Below, piece after piece: positions 50,801 to 60,162 of a stretch of 64,000 bases of DNA. This stretch comes from Paraspadella gotoi (Eukaryota; Chaetognatha). The stretch is taken from contig CM119266.1 in the NCBI GenBank assembly GCA_051294375.1, positions 17,044,087 through 17,108,086 of the forward strand, written 5' to 3'. Made by a program: the position numbers and the translations under genes. Under the pieces are notes generated by a model. That model was not told the origin of the DNA. It saw only the letters and a program-made list of their open reading frames with translations, and did no database searches. How positions within the stretch are numbered: position 1 is the first letter of the stretch; each line of letters begins with the position of its first letter.

Positions 50801-53800
50801 CATTTCTTACTAACAGCATTTTGGTTCATATTCCTGATTTCTATAGAGATTTGCTATTTTGTCTTCTCCCACCTATTTTTCACTTGCATCGCTTTATACA
50901 AAATAGTACATTTGCTTGTTTTCAACATATTTTTCTAGAGGTACCATAAATAAGTGAAATTTATTTCTGTAACTGTTAGATCTTCCTTTGCACCTGTTTT
51001 TACACAAAATAGCAATTTCTTTTTAAATTTTTATCATTCCATATATCAATTTCTATCCTTCTAAATAATTTACAAATTTCTTAATCAACATCATTTTTTA
51101 AATGTTTTTATCTTAATTTTTTTTTTCTTACCCAATTTTTTAAAAAAAATAATGCAAGTTAAAAAAATAATACAAATTGAAAAATGATGCAAGTTTAAAA
51201 AATTATCCAAGTTAAAAAAATTATGCAAGTCGAAAAAATGATGCAAAATGTAGTATAGCAATATTAATTATATTTCTACCTTAAAAAATTAAAATTATCA
51301 TTAATTGTATTCTTATGATACGTAAGAAGCCTAGGCAGCAGAGCCTTAAAATTATTTTGTCATTTTTTTTAAACGCTTCTTTCGATTGTAACTGTATTGA
51401 ATGTCTTATAACCCATGTCCCGCTAGGGTTCAAGGTTTTCGAGCTATTTATTATTTGAGAACAGTAATATATAATAACAATAACATTTATAAAAAGCTCA
51501 AAATACTAATACTCCATAATATCAATATGTTAATAAAAATTTTGTAGCGCGCAATTAGATTATTTACAGCTTTATAATTTGCTTAAAATAAATATAAAAT
51601 TGAGCATCGTTGAATTGAAATAAATATACCTGCCACGTAAAAAGAATGTTGCTCATTTGTTTACGTTCTTCGTAAATGAGGTTGAGTTCGCTTTCCTCAG
51701 AATTTCGGAGCATATTAATATAAAAAAACAAAGCTGTTATGAGTTTATAAATAGAATTGTTTAAACATGATTGGATTTTTGTGAATCGCGTAAGTATTTT
51801 TTCCTTCCTAGCAAGATCTTTTTAGAAATCTATTCTTTGCATTCTGTTATTTTCTTATTAATCCTAAACTCCACTTAACTTCTTTTTCTTATGTGAAATC
51901 CTTTCTTTCGTTGTGTTGTAGATTATGAAAAAGTTTGAAATAGTTCAACAACGATTTTATTTTGAGACATAAACAATGGACATGGACATGTTTAATAAAC
52001 ATTGTCCATGTTGAACTATTTCAAACTTTTTCTAAACTTCTTTTTTTAAATTCTACTAATGTTCCATTGTCAAAAACGGAAAGTAAAATCCTTTGTTGAG
52101 AAAGTGATCCTATGTTTTATGCTAAAATTTGTTTTAATTACCTGTTAGAATTCCTAAGACCCGTTGCTGACCCTCATCAGTAAGTGAGAATGAAAGAGAA
52201 AACATATAACTGCCACTGCTGTCCTCAAAATTTCCACCTCCAAAGCCATACAAAATTTCCACGCACCACAATCTCGATTTTAAATAATGACCCAAACTAC
52301 CTTTAAGAAGAGATTATTCAAATTTCGGTAGAAGTTTAAATCAATTTTTTTAAATTTTGTGGTAAAGCCTAATACCACAAAGTGTGACAATATGCACGGT
52401 TTCTAGGAAAAATTTAGTATTATATTGACAGATATCACCCTTTCTCGATGAAAGAAATAACCTAAAATAGAACAAACTACAAAGTCAAAGATTTAAAATT
52501 TAACTTTTGAAAGGGTAAATTGTAAAATTAAAATAAATTATTTTTATTAAATATTGTTCATTAGTTTTACTTACGCTATTCATTTTTCTTTTTTAGAATT
52601 TTGATTCCAGATATATTTAGAATTTTCACTACGCTTTGATTTTCATACAAAAAATACAGAAACTACCTTGATTTTTTTATTCAGTCCTGCTAATGATTCA
52701 GAAATTGATTTTAATATCTCACCGTAGCCATCGTGCGTTAACAAAAAATATATAAAATCTGTTGTCTTCTCTTCCCACTGACAAAAAGGATTTTTTAATT
52801 ACGCCGCGAGTATTAACAGAGCAACTCTATAAGACACTTTGTTGTTGGTCGATCAGTATGTTTGTCTGTCCGTCAATATCCAATTTACGTTACAAATGTT
52901 TAATAAAAGGTAATGTATCAAACTTATGTAGTCACGTGATCACATGACCAAAAATTCAAGGTGGCACAATTCATGAATTATTTATTTAATTAATTAGTTA
53001 ATTATTTAGTTAGTTAATTATTTAGTTAATTCTTGATAAATTTATACGAAATTTTATATTATTGTATGTATTGTATGTGTATATTGTAAGCGACGTATAT
53101 GGTCAAGCGATTAGAAAGAAATGCGGCAAAGTTTGTATAACATTTGGTTATTTAAGTCATTGTATGTTTTTTTTTTTTCGTTGAAGTTGTGATTAAGAGG
53201 AGAGGTTTTTTTTTTAAATTAAAATTTTTTTTTTTTTATTTCAGTTAATAAATGAGCAACCAAAAAATTCTTATGTTGCATATCTTTTATACTTAGGTAG
53301 TCATGAGATTAGCGTGAAATGCATCCAGGAAAGGAAGTCACTCCGGCGCAACGCCTTGAACTTGCCGGTTCTAGTTTGTTTTTTTTTTGTAGACACAATC
53401 AATATTTTCTGAGTTAATTACATTCTGTCGCATTGAAGGAAGGCACCAGGTTACAATAAGTTGGTTAATGGTTGCAACTGGCGTTACTTTTATCGGACGA
53501 CAAAAGAGAGAATTAACATAGGGTAGCTGAAAACTATCCTTGGAGAAATCAGGCATCATCACCGTTCCATATTCTGGAATTTTGGAGAACAATTCGCACA
53601 CCTGTTATCAAAAAAAATTTAATGAAATTGTAACTTGATCTAAGAATATCTATGAATAGAGAGAGGCAGGATTTTATGCCTCTACTAGGTTAAAATAATC
53701 TGTAAAAAATTAATTCGGGGCCCAAAAAGTTTTTTTTGAGGGTAAACCTTATTTAAATTAATTTAAAGCTTGCAGGGTAAGGCGTAATTATGGTTGCCTA

Positions 53801-56800
53801 TCAAAATTCGAGTAGTCGATTGTGAATATGTAAGCGAGAATTTAAAAATAGTTTTTGTAACTTAACTACACAATGGCTTTTGGATGTAATAAGAATCATA
53901 CCCATTTTTCCAGAGTGTCAAGCGATTTACCAGCTTGAACTGCCAATGTCATATTTGAAGCACAATAATACTTATTAAAGAACTCTCTTAAGAATTTTTC
54001 CAAATCCAAACCAAAGATAGAAGGAGTTTCGCGAAGTGTTTTTCTGAAAGGAATTTAAAATTAATCGCAAAAGTACGACCAATATTAGTAGCAGGGAGGC
54101 AGACAGAACCAAAAGAAAACCGTCTTCGGAAGTAAAAGGAGTGTAAAGCGAGTGTTTGCTATAGGTTTTAGACACCACCACATAAAAAGTCTAACTTTAG
54201 TTGTCCTTGTACCTGCTATACCCTCCCCACAAGTGCATTTTTAGATAATTTTAAAACGGAAAGTTATAAATTTTTTTAAACATGCAGAGTAGAGTGGAGC
54301 ACTCAAGAACAAAAAATTTATTTGAATGATCGAACAATGATATTTAGATGTGAGATAGTATGATGATTGCAGAGTGCATTAAGGAGACAGAATTTTAAAA
54401 TAAACGCTTACTTGCTTCCATCCACAAATCGTGACATTGGGTGATTTTTTCGTATCATGCTTTTTAGCACCTAAAAATATAATTAATAAAAGAGTTGTTT
54501 CAGTCAATTAACAAAGATAATTATAGAATTACTTTGTTCATATTGTTTGGGAAACAAAACTAACAAATATAGTAAATTATTAAAATAATTGGTGTGGTTC
54601 TAGTTGGTTGGCGAGGACCCCCATTGGCGACCTCGCCAGTGATAAAAGTAGTGAATATAATGAAAGGCGTGAGGCTCGCGGCTGATGTTGAGGCACGGGG
54701 ATAAACGCATCACTCACGGGCCCCAACCCTAACCCTAACCCGGGCCTCCCGTTCAACTCCATGGCTCTCCCCCAACCCTGACCCGGGCCTGGGCCTCCCG
54801 TACATCTCCGTGCCTCAACCCTAACCATAACCACCTTCGACGTAACCTTGGGCCCCTCCCAACTCGGGCCTACAGTTTAACTCCATGCCTCTCCCCCAAC
54901 CCTAACCCGGGCCTCCAGTTCAACTCCATGCCTCTCCCACAACCCTAACCCGGGCAGGGGCCTCCCGTACATCTCCATGCCTCAACCCTAAATGTTAACG
55001 ATGTAGTAAAAAAGCTCACCTGAATCACTCTTTCATCATCATCTTGTTTCGTTTTGCAAAACTCACTGAAAAGTTAAATTATTTATTTTCATTTAGATAA
55101 TTTTATATGTTCTATTAGCCGAATCAGATCAATATAAATGCAGAAAATGTTTGACTATTTTCTATGCTTCTTGGGTTGTATCAAATAATATTTAAATATT
55201 ATTGTGATATAAATCCTTTCTTTTCGTTGTTTGGGACGATTAGAGACAGTTTGAGTTTAGTTTTGACAACGATTTTTATTTAATTCAAAACAGACATGTT
55301 TCGGCTTCATTTCAAGCCTTCATCAGCGTTGTGAAAAAATACAAAAAATATAGAAAAATGGAAAAGATGGTTAATCATATAGTGTGTTCTTAAAAATGTA
55401 TAAAATTTTATTTTATCTTGTGGCGGTATATTCACACCGCCTAACGTCCTCCTTCGTTCAGCCAAATCCATTGGCTCAGAGGGGGAACACACCATCCCAG
55501 GTGTAGTGTTCCATCCACAGTCCTAACGACTTCCCTCTGTTTTGGCAAAGCGAGACCGTCCTAGGGTAACCGCGCCAGTGACTGGAGGCGTCACTGAGGG
55601 TCGGAAGCCCCCAAAGCCAACAGTGAGATGCCCCATCCCAATGGGCATCACAGGCAACCCGGCTGTTGCTATAAGTGGTGAGCCCTACTATCGAACATGC
55701 AACCTTCTCAGGGTACGCTACAACAAATGTCTATGCCCTGCCAACTTTGGGTACGCTACGACAAATGCCTATGCCCCTGGGGTATGCTACAACAAATGCC
55801 TGTGCCCCACAACTCGCACTCTCTCTCTCTCCCACTATGGTAACAGTCTTGTCAGACACCTCACAGGCTAGAGGAACCTGAGTTATGTCTTGGCCCAGGG
55901 ATTCTGTGGTGGTATATTCACACCGCCTCATGTCCTCCATCGTTTAGCCAAATCCAATGGCTCAGAGGGGGAACACTCCATCCCAGGCGTAGTGTTCCAT
56001 CCACAATCCTAATGACTTCCCTCTGCGTTGGCAAAGCGAGACCGACCTAGGGTAATCGCGCCTGTGACTGGAGGCGTCACTGAGGGTCGGAAGCCCCAAA
56101 AGTCAACTGTGAGATGCCCCATCCCAATGGGCATCACAGGCAACCCGGCTGTTGCCACAATCTACTCATTAGCGGAAAAACGAAAATGGAGTTTTCTACA
56201 ACGATTTGTTTTATTTAACTATGAACATGTTTCGACTTGTAATTTCAAGTCTTCATAAGCATTTTTATCAATTTTCGTTTTTCCTCTAACCTTCTTACAC
56301 AACGAAACGAAAGGATAAATTCAATAGATCTACTCATTATAAATTTTGGACTCGCCATAATGAGTCAGGTTACCTTCACTTACACATACATTTCATACAT
56401 TACATTCTATATTTAGTACCATTTTGTATACGAACAGGTCATCCATAATTTAAGGTTAAAAAGTATCTGGTACTGGGCACTAATGAATCTGATGATAAAC
56501 AAAATACGTACCTGTCAACAATTTGTATTTCTTTATCAATCCTTTCCGGTTTCAGCAAAGGATCTATAAAAAACTAAAGAAATAATAATGTTCAAAATTT
56601 AAAAGTTAGTTTTAGGAGAGAATTCTGTAAGGTTATAATGGTAAATAGAAGGTTACAGATTTGATTCTCTGAATTAGTTTTATTAAAAGGATTTTTTATG
56701 ATTTATAAATGTGCAGTTTTTACAATAAAAAGTACATAAATATATTCATTATTGGTCTTACCAATTTAATAAGTAACTCTCTGACAATATTAATTATGCA

Positions 56801-59785
56801 GCTGTGACTACTGGACACAGTAACAAAAGAATTTAGATCACTTATAAGGAATACAACAAATTATAAAATTACTTGAGCGAATCTCGACATTGATTGTTTT
56901 AAACCATCAACATTAACTTTAAATTGAAAGGTAGTTTCCTCAAGATCAGTCCAAGCGTTACAAGAGCCTCCATTTCTATTGTAAAGATCTCTTGTTAGCT
57001 GGCATATTGTTCATCTTTTTAAAGACGGTTCTTCTTTTACTTTTTTTTAACCGCAATTCACGCAGTACAAGCATTTAAAAAACTGCTGTAATTGGGGCTT
57101 TTTAAGCCTGATATGGACAATTTTTATGAATGTATCACTATAGAGAACTATAGAATCCAAAACACACAACTCTCACTTAGAATAGATCAACTTTCTCATA
57201 CTTCCAAAGAGTGAACGTGCAGAAGGCAAGGGGAGACAAGTGAGCCCAATGGTAATGTATTCTAACTCTTTTGGGGAGACCCCCATGTATTAGATGAGGA
57301 ATATATATATATATAATATATACTTTGTGTATAAACTATAAATCTTATATAAAATTTTAGAATTCAAATTTAAATTTTGCTTTTTAAATAAATGAATAAA
57401 TGATGAAAGCCTAATGAGTAATGTTAATCCCCTAAAAAATCGGAAAGTCCCTGTGTATTATTATTTTATGGAAGTATATATATCGTATTAGTAGTTTTCA
57501 ACTATTGTATAAATCTATTTCTACAAAATTTTTATTTGTTTAATAGGCAAATTCTTGTATTGATATAGTACATTTTATAACTAACTTGTCCAAAAATATA
57601 TCGAATTCTCCAATTTCTGGATAACGTTTACTACCAAGAAATAGAACGTGTTCCAATAAATGTGCTAGACCTGCGAAAAATAATTATTATTATTGATTTA
57701 TTATTAATGCAATTGTAGCTCGTATTGCCCAGGTTCATCCCGCCAATCGAAGTAAAGACCAGTTTGAATAAAACGCTAAATGGGCTAAAGAAGACTTGTT
57801 GATAAGGCGCTAAGCAGGGGCGGCGAGAGGGGGTAACACCCTCGCCTCAGGCCAGGGCCCCAGGAGGGCCCCCTCATGGTTAAAAATAAGCGCTAAATCT
57901 CATCTAGTCAGAAGGTTTAACAAATTTAGACCCCTCGCTCAGACTAGAGAGGCGCAATGATTGTGATTTAAAAAAAGTTTCAGTAAAACACCAATGCCAT
58001 GATGCAAGTCCTGGAGCCATAAGTTTGAGCACTGGAGCAATTTTCAAGGCAGAAAGTCCGTAATCGAAAACTAAAATCTAAAATTATGGAGAGCAGGGGG
58101 TGGGCCGGCAAGGGGGCCAGTGGAGGGGTCCGCCATTTTCTCTCGCCGCCCCTGGCGCTAAGACTATTCTCAACTTCTTTAAACCCCTGTCGCAGCAACG
58201 AAATCCCTTGCTTGGAACCTGGCTTGAGTTTTTTAAAGCCTCCAAAACGGTTTAAGGCCATTTTCACGCAATGTCCTCTATATGTCCAGGATTTTAACCC
58301 ACCCTACGGCTGTTTCCAGTGAAGAGAGGGGAGCAATCTTCAGCAAGTCCAGGGGACTGGAATTAGAAGAATGGCATATGCTTGACAGGAAGGGCTTACC
58401 AGTGTGGATAAGGCATTAAGTGGGCTGAAGATGCTTGCTTGCTAGCTTTTTTAAGTTATTATTTTTTTATCATTTTCATTAATTTTTTTATCAAATATTG
58501 ATAAAAACGAAGAGCAGTTTTTCATACTAATAGAAAAGTACTTGACTTTTTTTTTCCAATTCGTACATTCCAGCAAAGGATAGTTTCTATGTTATAAACA
58601 TTTTCCTAAGAGGGTAAATTTCCAAAGAAGAATTTTTTACTTGGAAATTTCTACTTTGAAAGTGGATCTTACTATCAATCCTTTAGTTCCCATTAAAACA
58701 ATTGAATTTTTTTTCATGCTTCATTTTTATAATTATTAAGATACTGTAGTAATTGTATCGGGATATAATATGAATAATACTTAATAATAATCATTACGTT
58801 TTCCATTTAAAATCTATTAAAAAAAATTCAGCTTGGGGACGACTTTGTTGATAAATAATAGTTACCTTAGTAAATAAGTTGGGTTTTACATGAAATTTTT
58901 TTTAATAATAACAAATCATCGAACTGACTTTTTATCAATATTTTTTAAAATTTTTATAACAGTTACTTCATAATCAGCGTTAAAAATTGTTAAATTGTTA
59001 AAAACTTAAAATTTGGACGAAAAAAAATGAAGAAAAGTGACTCCGCGCTTGAAAGCCACCGTGAAATTTGAACATTCTTTTAGGTCAACATAAACGTCAA
59101 GTAGTTTTTTAACTAATAAAGGCAATAAAAATAATATTCCATGAAAGAATTACGAGTTTAATCAAGTCTTTTTGTATCGCTCCCGATCAAGTCCCTGTAG
59201 TCAGTTAGTTACCCAAAATACTATCAGGGTCACAAAAGGACCCAACGCCGACAGTGAGGGCCACCGCGGCCAAGTTTTCTTCCCTGATGGCCGAGGACAT
59301 TTTTTTGTCTCTTTTTCCCGGTTTCCTTCTGTTGCAGACCGGAGCGGAAGATCGCGGTTTGAAGTGTCTTATAGCTGCGGTTATTAGAAGTGGTAAATTG
59401 GTAATACGTAAAATTGTTCTCTGCCTTTCTGCTTTTCTCACCCGTTTTATTATTCAACCTTTTGTTCAGTTTTTCGGATCGCGGAATATTTTCTGGACCC
59501 TCCAAACTAGTATAGGAATGCTCATCATTGGATTCGTTCCTGCTGGTTGACTCTAACACGAAGGGTTTCGATACCTGTTGTTAAAAAACGCTTATATTAA
59601 CTTATCTAACTACAATGCAGGTAATTTTGCTAAATGACTTTAACGCTGGGCTTCACGTAGTCTTCAATCAGTATAGCGGTTAGGCCATTATGCAGCTTGA
59701 TTATTCTATAGTTTTTCTTGTCGCATGGCGACTGAATTGGCGAATCTAGCAGCGTTACTTGCTGTGTAACCTTCCAACGGGGCAT
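35861..59785 (-). CDS. NRDC: Nardilysin-like M16 zinc metallopeptidase, complete
   Basis: M16 peptidases of this type cut peptides at basic sites. Twenty-six exons join in frame to 1108 residues: 59639-59785, 59459-59574, 59213-59328, 57586-57670, 56873-56975, 56512-56573, 55020-55065, 54412-54470, 53902-54043, 53397-53601, 52723-52758, 52142-52300, 51630-51733, 50633-50762, 48979-49035, 48726-48875, 47618-47726, 45584-45744, 43453-43535, 43027-43195, 41896-42022, 41300-41521, 40086-40208, 39388-39520, 39064-39219 and 35861-36187. Landmarks: YRIIKLHNGLTAILIEDY; the inverted zinc motif HLLEH (57648-57662); NGGSCNAWTDLEETTFQF; VDSE with the third zinc ligand; FGGGNFEDSSGSY; SKEQLGYDV; and KLSVHVMGHG near the C-terminus. 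The start ATG follows an in-frame TAG. The length and the linker after the first strand favour nardilysin over insulin-degrading enzyme. Weakest joins: exons 2/3, donor GTTCGT of exon 14, and the last acceptor. Confidence 0.93.
38090..38350. repeat. Degenerate TTAGGG-type block 3
   Basis: GGTTAGGGTTGAGGGTTAG with GGCCCGGGAT-type words, turning into the CCTAACCTGAGCC orientation after 38280. It lies in the last nardilysin intron. Confidence 0.65.
40288..40490. repeat. Degenerate GACT/GACA tetranucleotide array
   Basis: Irregular GACTGACTGACAGACAGAGA-type sequence about 200 bases long, in the nardilysin intron 40209-41299. The Ser/Val/Cys-rich minus frames across it are artefacts. Confidence 0.8.
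40549..41120. repeat. Repeat A, two direct copies 323 bp apart
   Basis: Copies at 40549-40814 and 40876-41120 are almost identical and separated by about 60 bp. Each starts TGAAATTGGTACAACCAATA, whose ATTGGT-ACA-ACCAAT can form a hairpin, and runs through GCTTTGGTGGTTTAAGGCCT. Other copies: 14585-14911, 47858-47986 and 43795-43935. The parallel minus open frames in both copies are translations of the repeat. Confidence 0.92.
42346..42425. repeat. 24-bp tandem repeat
   Basis: Three copies of AGGGATTTGGTTAAAGAATA pl us GGTT, followed by a diverged fourth, in the nardilysin intron 42023-43026. Degenerate CCCTAACC words follow at 42600-42800. Confidence 0.85.
42600..42815. repeat. Degenerate CCCTAA-type block 4
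   Basis: ACCCTACCCTAACCCTAACC and related words with CCGAGCCTCTCC. Same family as the blocks at 5815, 22185, 38090, 46060, 48370 and 54720. Confidence 0.7.
43795..43935. repeat. Repeat A, partial diverged copy
   Basis: CTAACTTTGGACAGGCTAAG, GTTTAAGGCCTCCATCAC and AAGTACCTGG appear in repeat A order; both ends are missing. Confidence 0.75.
44331..45155. repeat. Repeat E copy interrupted by an AT-rich insert
   Basis: The left part 44331-44488 (GGTTGCCTGTGATGCCCATT to AAGACTGTGGAT) and right part about 45059-45155 (GCTTGGGATGGTATGTTCCC to ATACCGCCACAAAA) are consecutive in other copies. Here they are separated by about 570 bp of very AT-rich DNA flanked by TAGAAC on both sides. Confidence 0.65.
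46060..46270. repeat. Degenerate TTAACCCTAACC-type block 5
   Basis: Many variants of CTTAACCCTAACTTACC, becoming T-rich toward 46270. It lies in the nardilysin intron 45745-47617. Confidence 0.7.
46733..46985. repeat. Foldback-family single arm
   Basis: It begins TAGTCGGATCTGCTTATCAG with the hairpin GATCTGCT-TATC-AGCAGATC, then AATTTGTCGGTCCGTTGG, GAATTATGATAAATTATAC and GTCCGTCCATCCGTCCC, ending near GCTCAAACTTG. Confidence 0.7.
47041..47557. repeat. Intronic 517-bp repeat, copy 1
   Basis: It runs from GGACTAAGCTCTGAC to TATTTGTTCTGGCTT. The sequence is highly similar throughout to 49572-50078 in another intron of the same gene. No terminal inverted repeats or coding frame are seen. Confidence 0.92.
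47858..47986 (-). repeat. Repeat A, partial copy
   Basis: GCTATGTCATTATCTTGTAA through TTGGTTGTACCAATTTCAT, nearly identical to the terminal part of repeat A. It lies in the nardilysin intron 47727-48725. Confidence 0.88.
48370..48540. repeat. Degenerate TTAGGG-type block 6
   Basis: GAGTTAGGGTTACAG and AGGAATTAGGTTTAAGG-type words. Immediately left (48240-48370) is a dispersed sequence with GGCTTGGAACCAGG that recurs near 46540 and 58210. Confidence 0.55.
49572..50078. repeat. Intronic 507-bp repeat, copy 2
   Basis: Near-identical to 47041-47557, in the same orientation, in the intron between exons 14 and 15. The 66-codon minus frame starting MKGIFFLENDIN is present in both copies with different downstream stops and is not an exon of the peptidase. 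Confidence 0.92.
51145..51246. repeat. 18-bp minisatellite, short array
   Basis: About five imperfect copies of AATTATGCAAGTTAAAAAA, the same core as the arrays at 11161, 14912 and 60163, in the nardilysin intron 50763-51629. Confidence 0.8.
51926..52034. repeat. Inverted repeat GAAAAAGTTTGAAATAGTTC
   Basis: The left arm GAAAAAGTTTGAAATAGTTC is mirrored exactly by GAACTATTTCAAACTTTTTC on the right. Between them lie ACAACGATTTTATTTTGAG and a second small palindrome around GGACATGGACATG. It relates to the other ACAACGATTTT elements in the window. Confidence 0.85.
52800..53352. mobile_element. GTTGCGCCGC TIR family, diverged long copy
   Basis: It starts TACGCCGCGAGTATTAACAG with the following CAACTCTATAAGACACTTTG typical of the family, and ends GTCACTCCGGCGCAAC. 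The middle is enlarged with TTAGTTAATT-type simple sequence. It lies in the nardilysin intron 52759-53396, right between exons. Confidence 0.6.
54715..54995. repeat. Degenerate CCCTAACCCGGGCCTCC block 7
   Basis: The most regular of these blocks: CCCTAACCCTAACCCGGGCC, CCTCCCGTTCAACTCCATG and CTCTCCCCCAACCCTAACC recur about five times. The Gly/Leu-rich minus frame through it is an artefact. Confidence 0.8.
55215..55335. repeat. Copy of the covarying-hairpin repeat
   Basis: GACAACGATTTTTATTTAAT, then CATGTTTC-GGCTT-CATTTC-AAGCC-TTCATCAGC. The stem GGCTT/AAGCC lies at 55303-55307 and 55314-55318. Confidence 0.75.
55420..55673. repeat. Repeat E, full copy 1
   Basis: TGTGGCGGTATATTCACACC through GCATCACAGGCAACCCGGCT. 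GC-rich, about 250 bp. The plus frame MAKRDRPRV...PMGITGNPAVA is preserved in copy 2 but reads from mid-repeat with no upstream support. Confidence 0.88.
55690..55815. repeat. GGTACGCTACAACAAATGCC tandem repeat
   Basis: Three to four imperfect copies of a roughly 33-bp unit of the form GGGTACGCTACRACAAATGC plus CTATGCCCC, lying between the two repeat E copies. The ORF readings across it (YNKCLCP...) are incidental. Confidence 0.8.
55905..56158. repeat. Repeat E, full copy 2
   Basis: Direct copy of 55420-55673, about 485 bp downstream, with a few substitutions. Confidence 0.88.
56190..56315. repeat. Copy of the covarying-hairpin repeat
   Basis: CTACAACGATTTGTTTTATT, then CATGTTTC-GACTT-GTAATTTC-AAGTC-TTCATAAGC. 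The stem lies at 56234-56238 and 56247-56251. It directly abuts repeat E copy 2. Confidence 0.75.
57815..58154. mobile_element. Non-autonomous hAT-type DNA transposon (340 bp)
   Basis: Terminal inverted repeats CAGGGGCGGCGAGAG (left) and CTCTCGCCGCCCCTG (right) are perfect over about 15 bp. They are flanked by an exact 8-bp target duplication GCGCTAAG (57807-57814 and 58155-58162). CAGGGGCGG ends and 8-bp duplications are typical of the hAT superfamily. There is no transposase, so it was mobilised in trans. It sits in the nardilysin intron 57671-59212. Open frames over it are incidental. Confidence 0.95.
59213..59785 (-). other. Nardilysin N-terminus and inserted linker
   Basis: Exon 1 starts MPRWKVTQQVTLLDSP with no mitochondrial or secretory signal visible and carries the first strand, NGLTAILIEDY. 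Exons 2 and 3 encode the linker that in vertebrate nardilysin is a long run of Asp/Glu. Here it is about 55-60 residues, only mildly acidic at first (ESTSRNESNDEHSY) and basic at its end (RRKPGKRDKK), before AAVALTVGVGSFCDPDSI. The exon 2 donor (GTTGAA) and exon 3 acceptor were chosen because they keep the frame; GTGAGA at 59441 is a stronger donor but gives the wrong phase. Confidence 0.7.
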
Positions 59786-60160
59786 TTTAGATCTATTCTG
59801 ACAATCGCTATTTTTTAAATATAATTTCTAAGGATTGGCCAAAGGATATAAAAGTTTAATTGAATAACTTACGCAAAAGTTGGGAATATTCTTACACTCT
59901 CTACCGCGAAACATATGAAGCATTCTTTATTTCTAATTTTAATAATTTTAGTGGTGTTAATGTATGAAATAATTTCCAATTCAGAAAGAATTATTTTATT
60001 TTTACTTCTTCGTACATGTTTCGGACGTAATTAGCATTACGTTTATGACATATCAGTTAACCGTTTAAAATTGTTATTTTAATAAATAACGAGTAAAATC
60101 GGTTAATTTTACTATAATAACTTAATATTATAAGAGTAAAAAAGATACAAATTTTAAAAA
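59786..60160. promoter_or_regulatory. Upstream flank of nardilysin (probable promoter/5' UTR region)
   Basis: AT-rich DNA between the nardilysin ATG and the minisatellite. The in-frame TAG upstream of the ATG lies near 59828-59830. No TATA box or initiator can be fixed. The promoter must lie here or beyond the array unless there is a distant 5' exon. Confidence 0.3.
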
Positions 60161-60162
60161 AG

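Larger units (their letters stand above)
55020..57670 (-). other. Nardilysin zinc-site exons 4-7
   Basis: Exon 4 encodes GLAHLLEHVLFLGSKRYP: two His zinc ligands and the catalytic Glu of the inverted HxxEH motif. Exon 5 encodes the NGGSCNAWTD/TTFQF strand. Exon 6 ends IQIVD, and exon 7 begins with the SEF that supplies the third ligand Glu. All active-site residues I can place are present, so the enzyme looks catalytically competent. Confidence 0.85.

Noticed and set aside
52643-52722. Continuation of nardilysin exon 11 to a donor near 52665
   Set aside because: The strong donor GTGAGA at 52722 ends the exon within the HDGYG motif and joins in phase to the next exon, which begins with the following family residues.
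59254-59550. Plus-strand 98-codon open frame
   Set aside because: It lies antisense to nardilysin exons 2 and 3.
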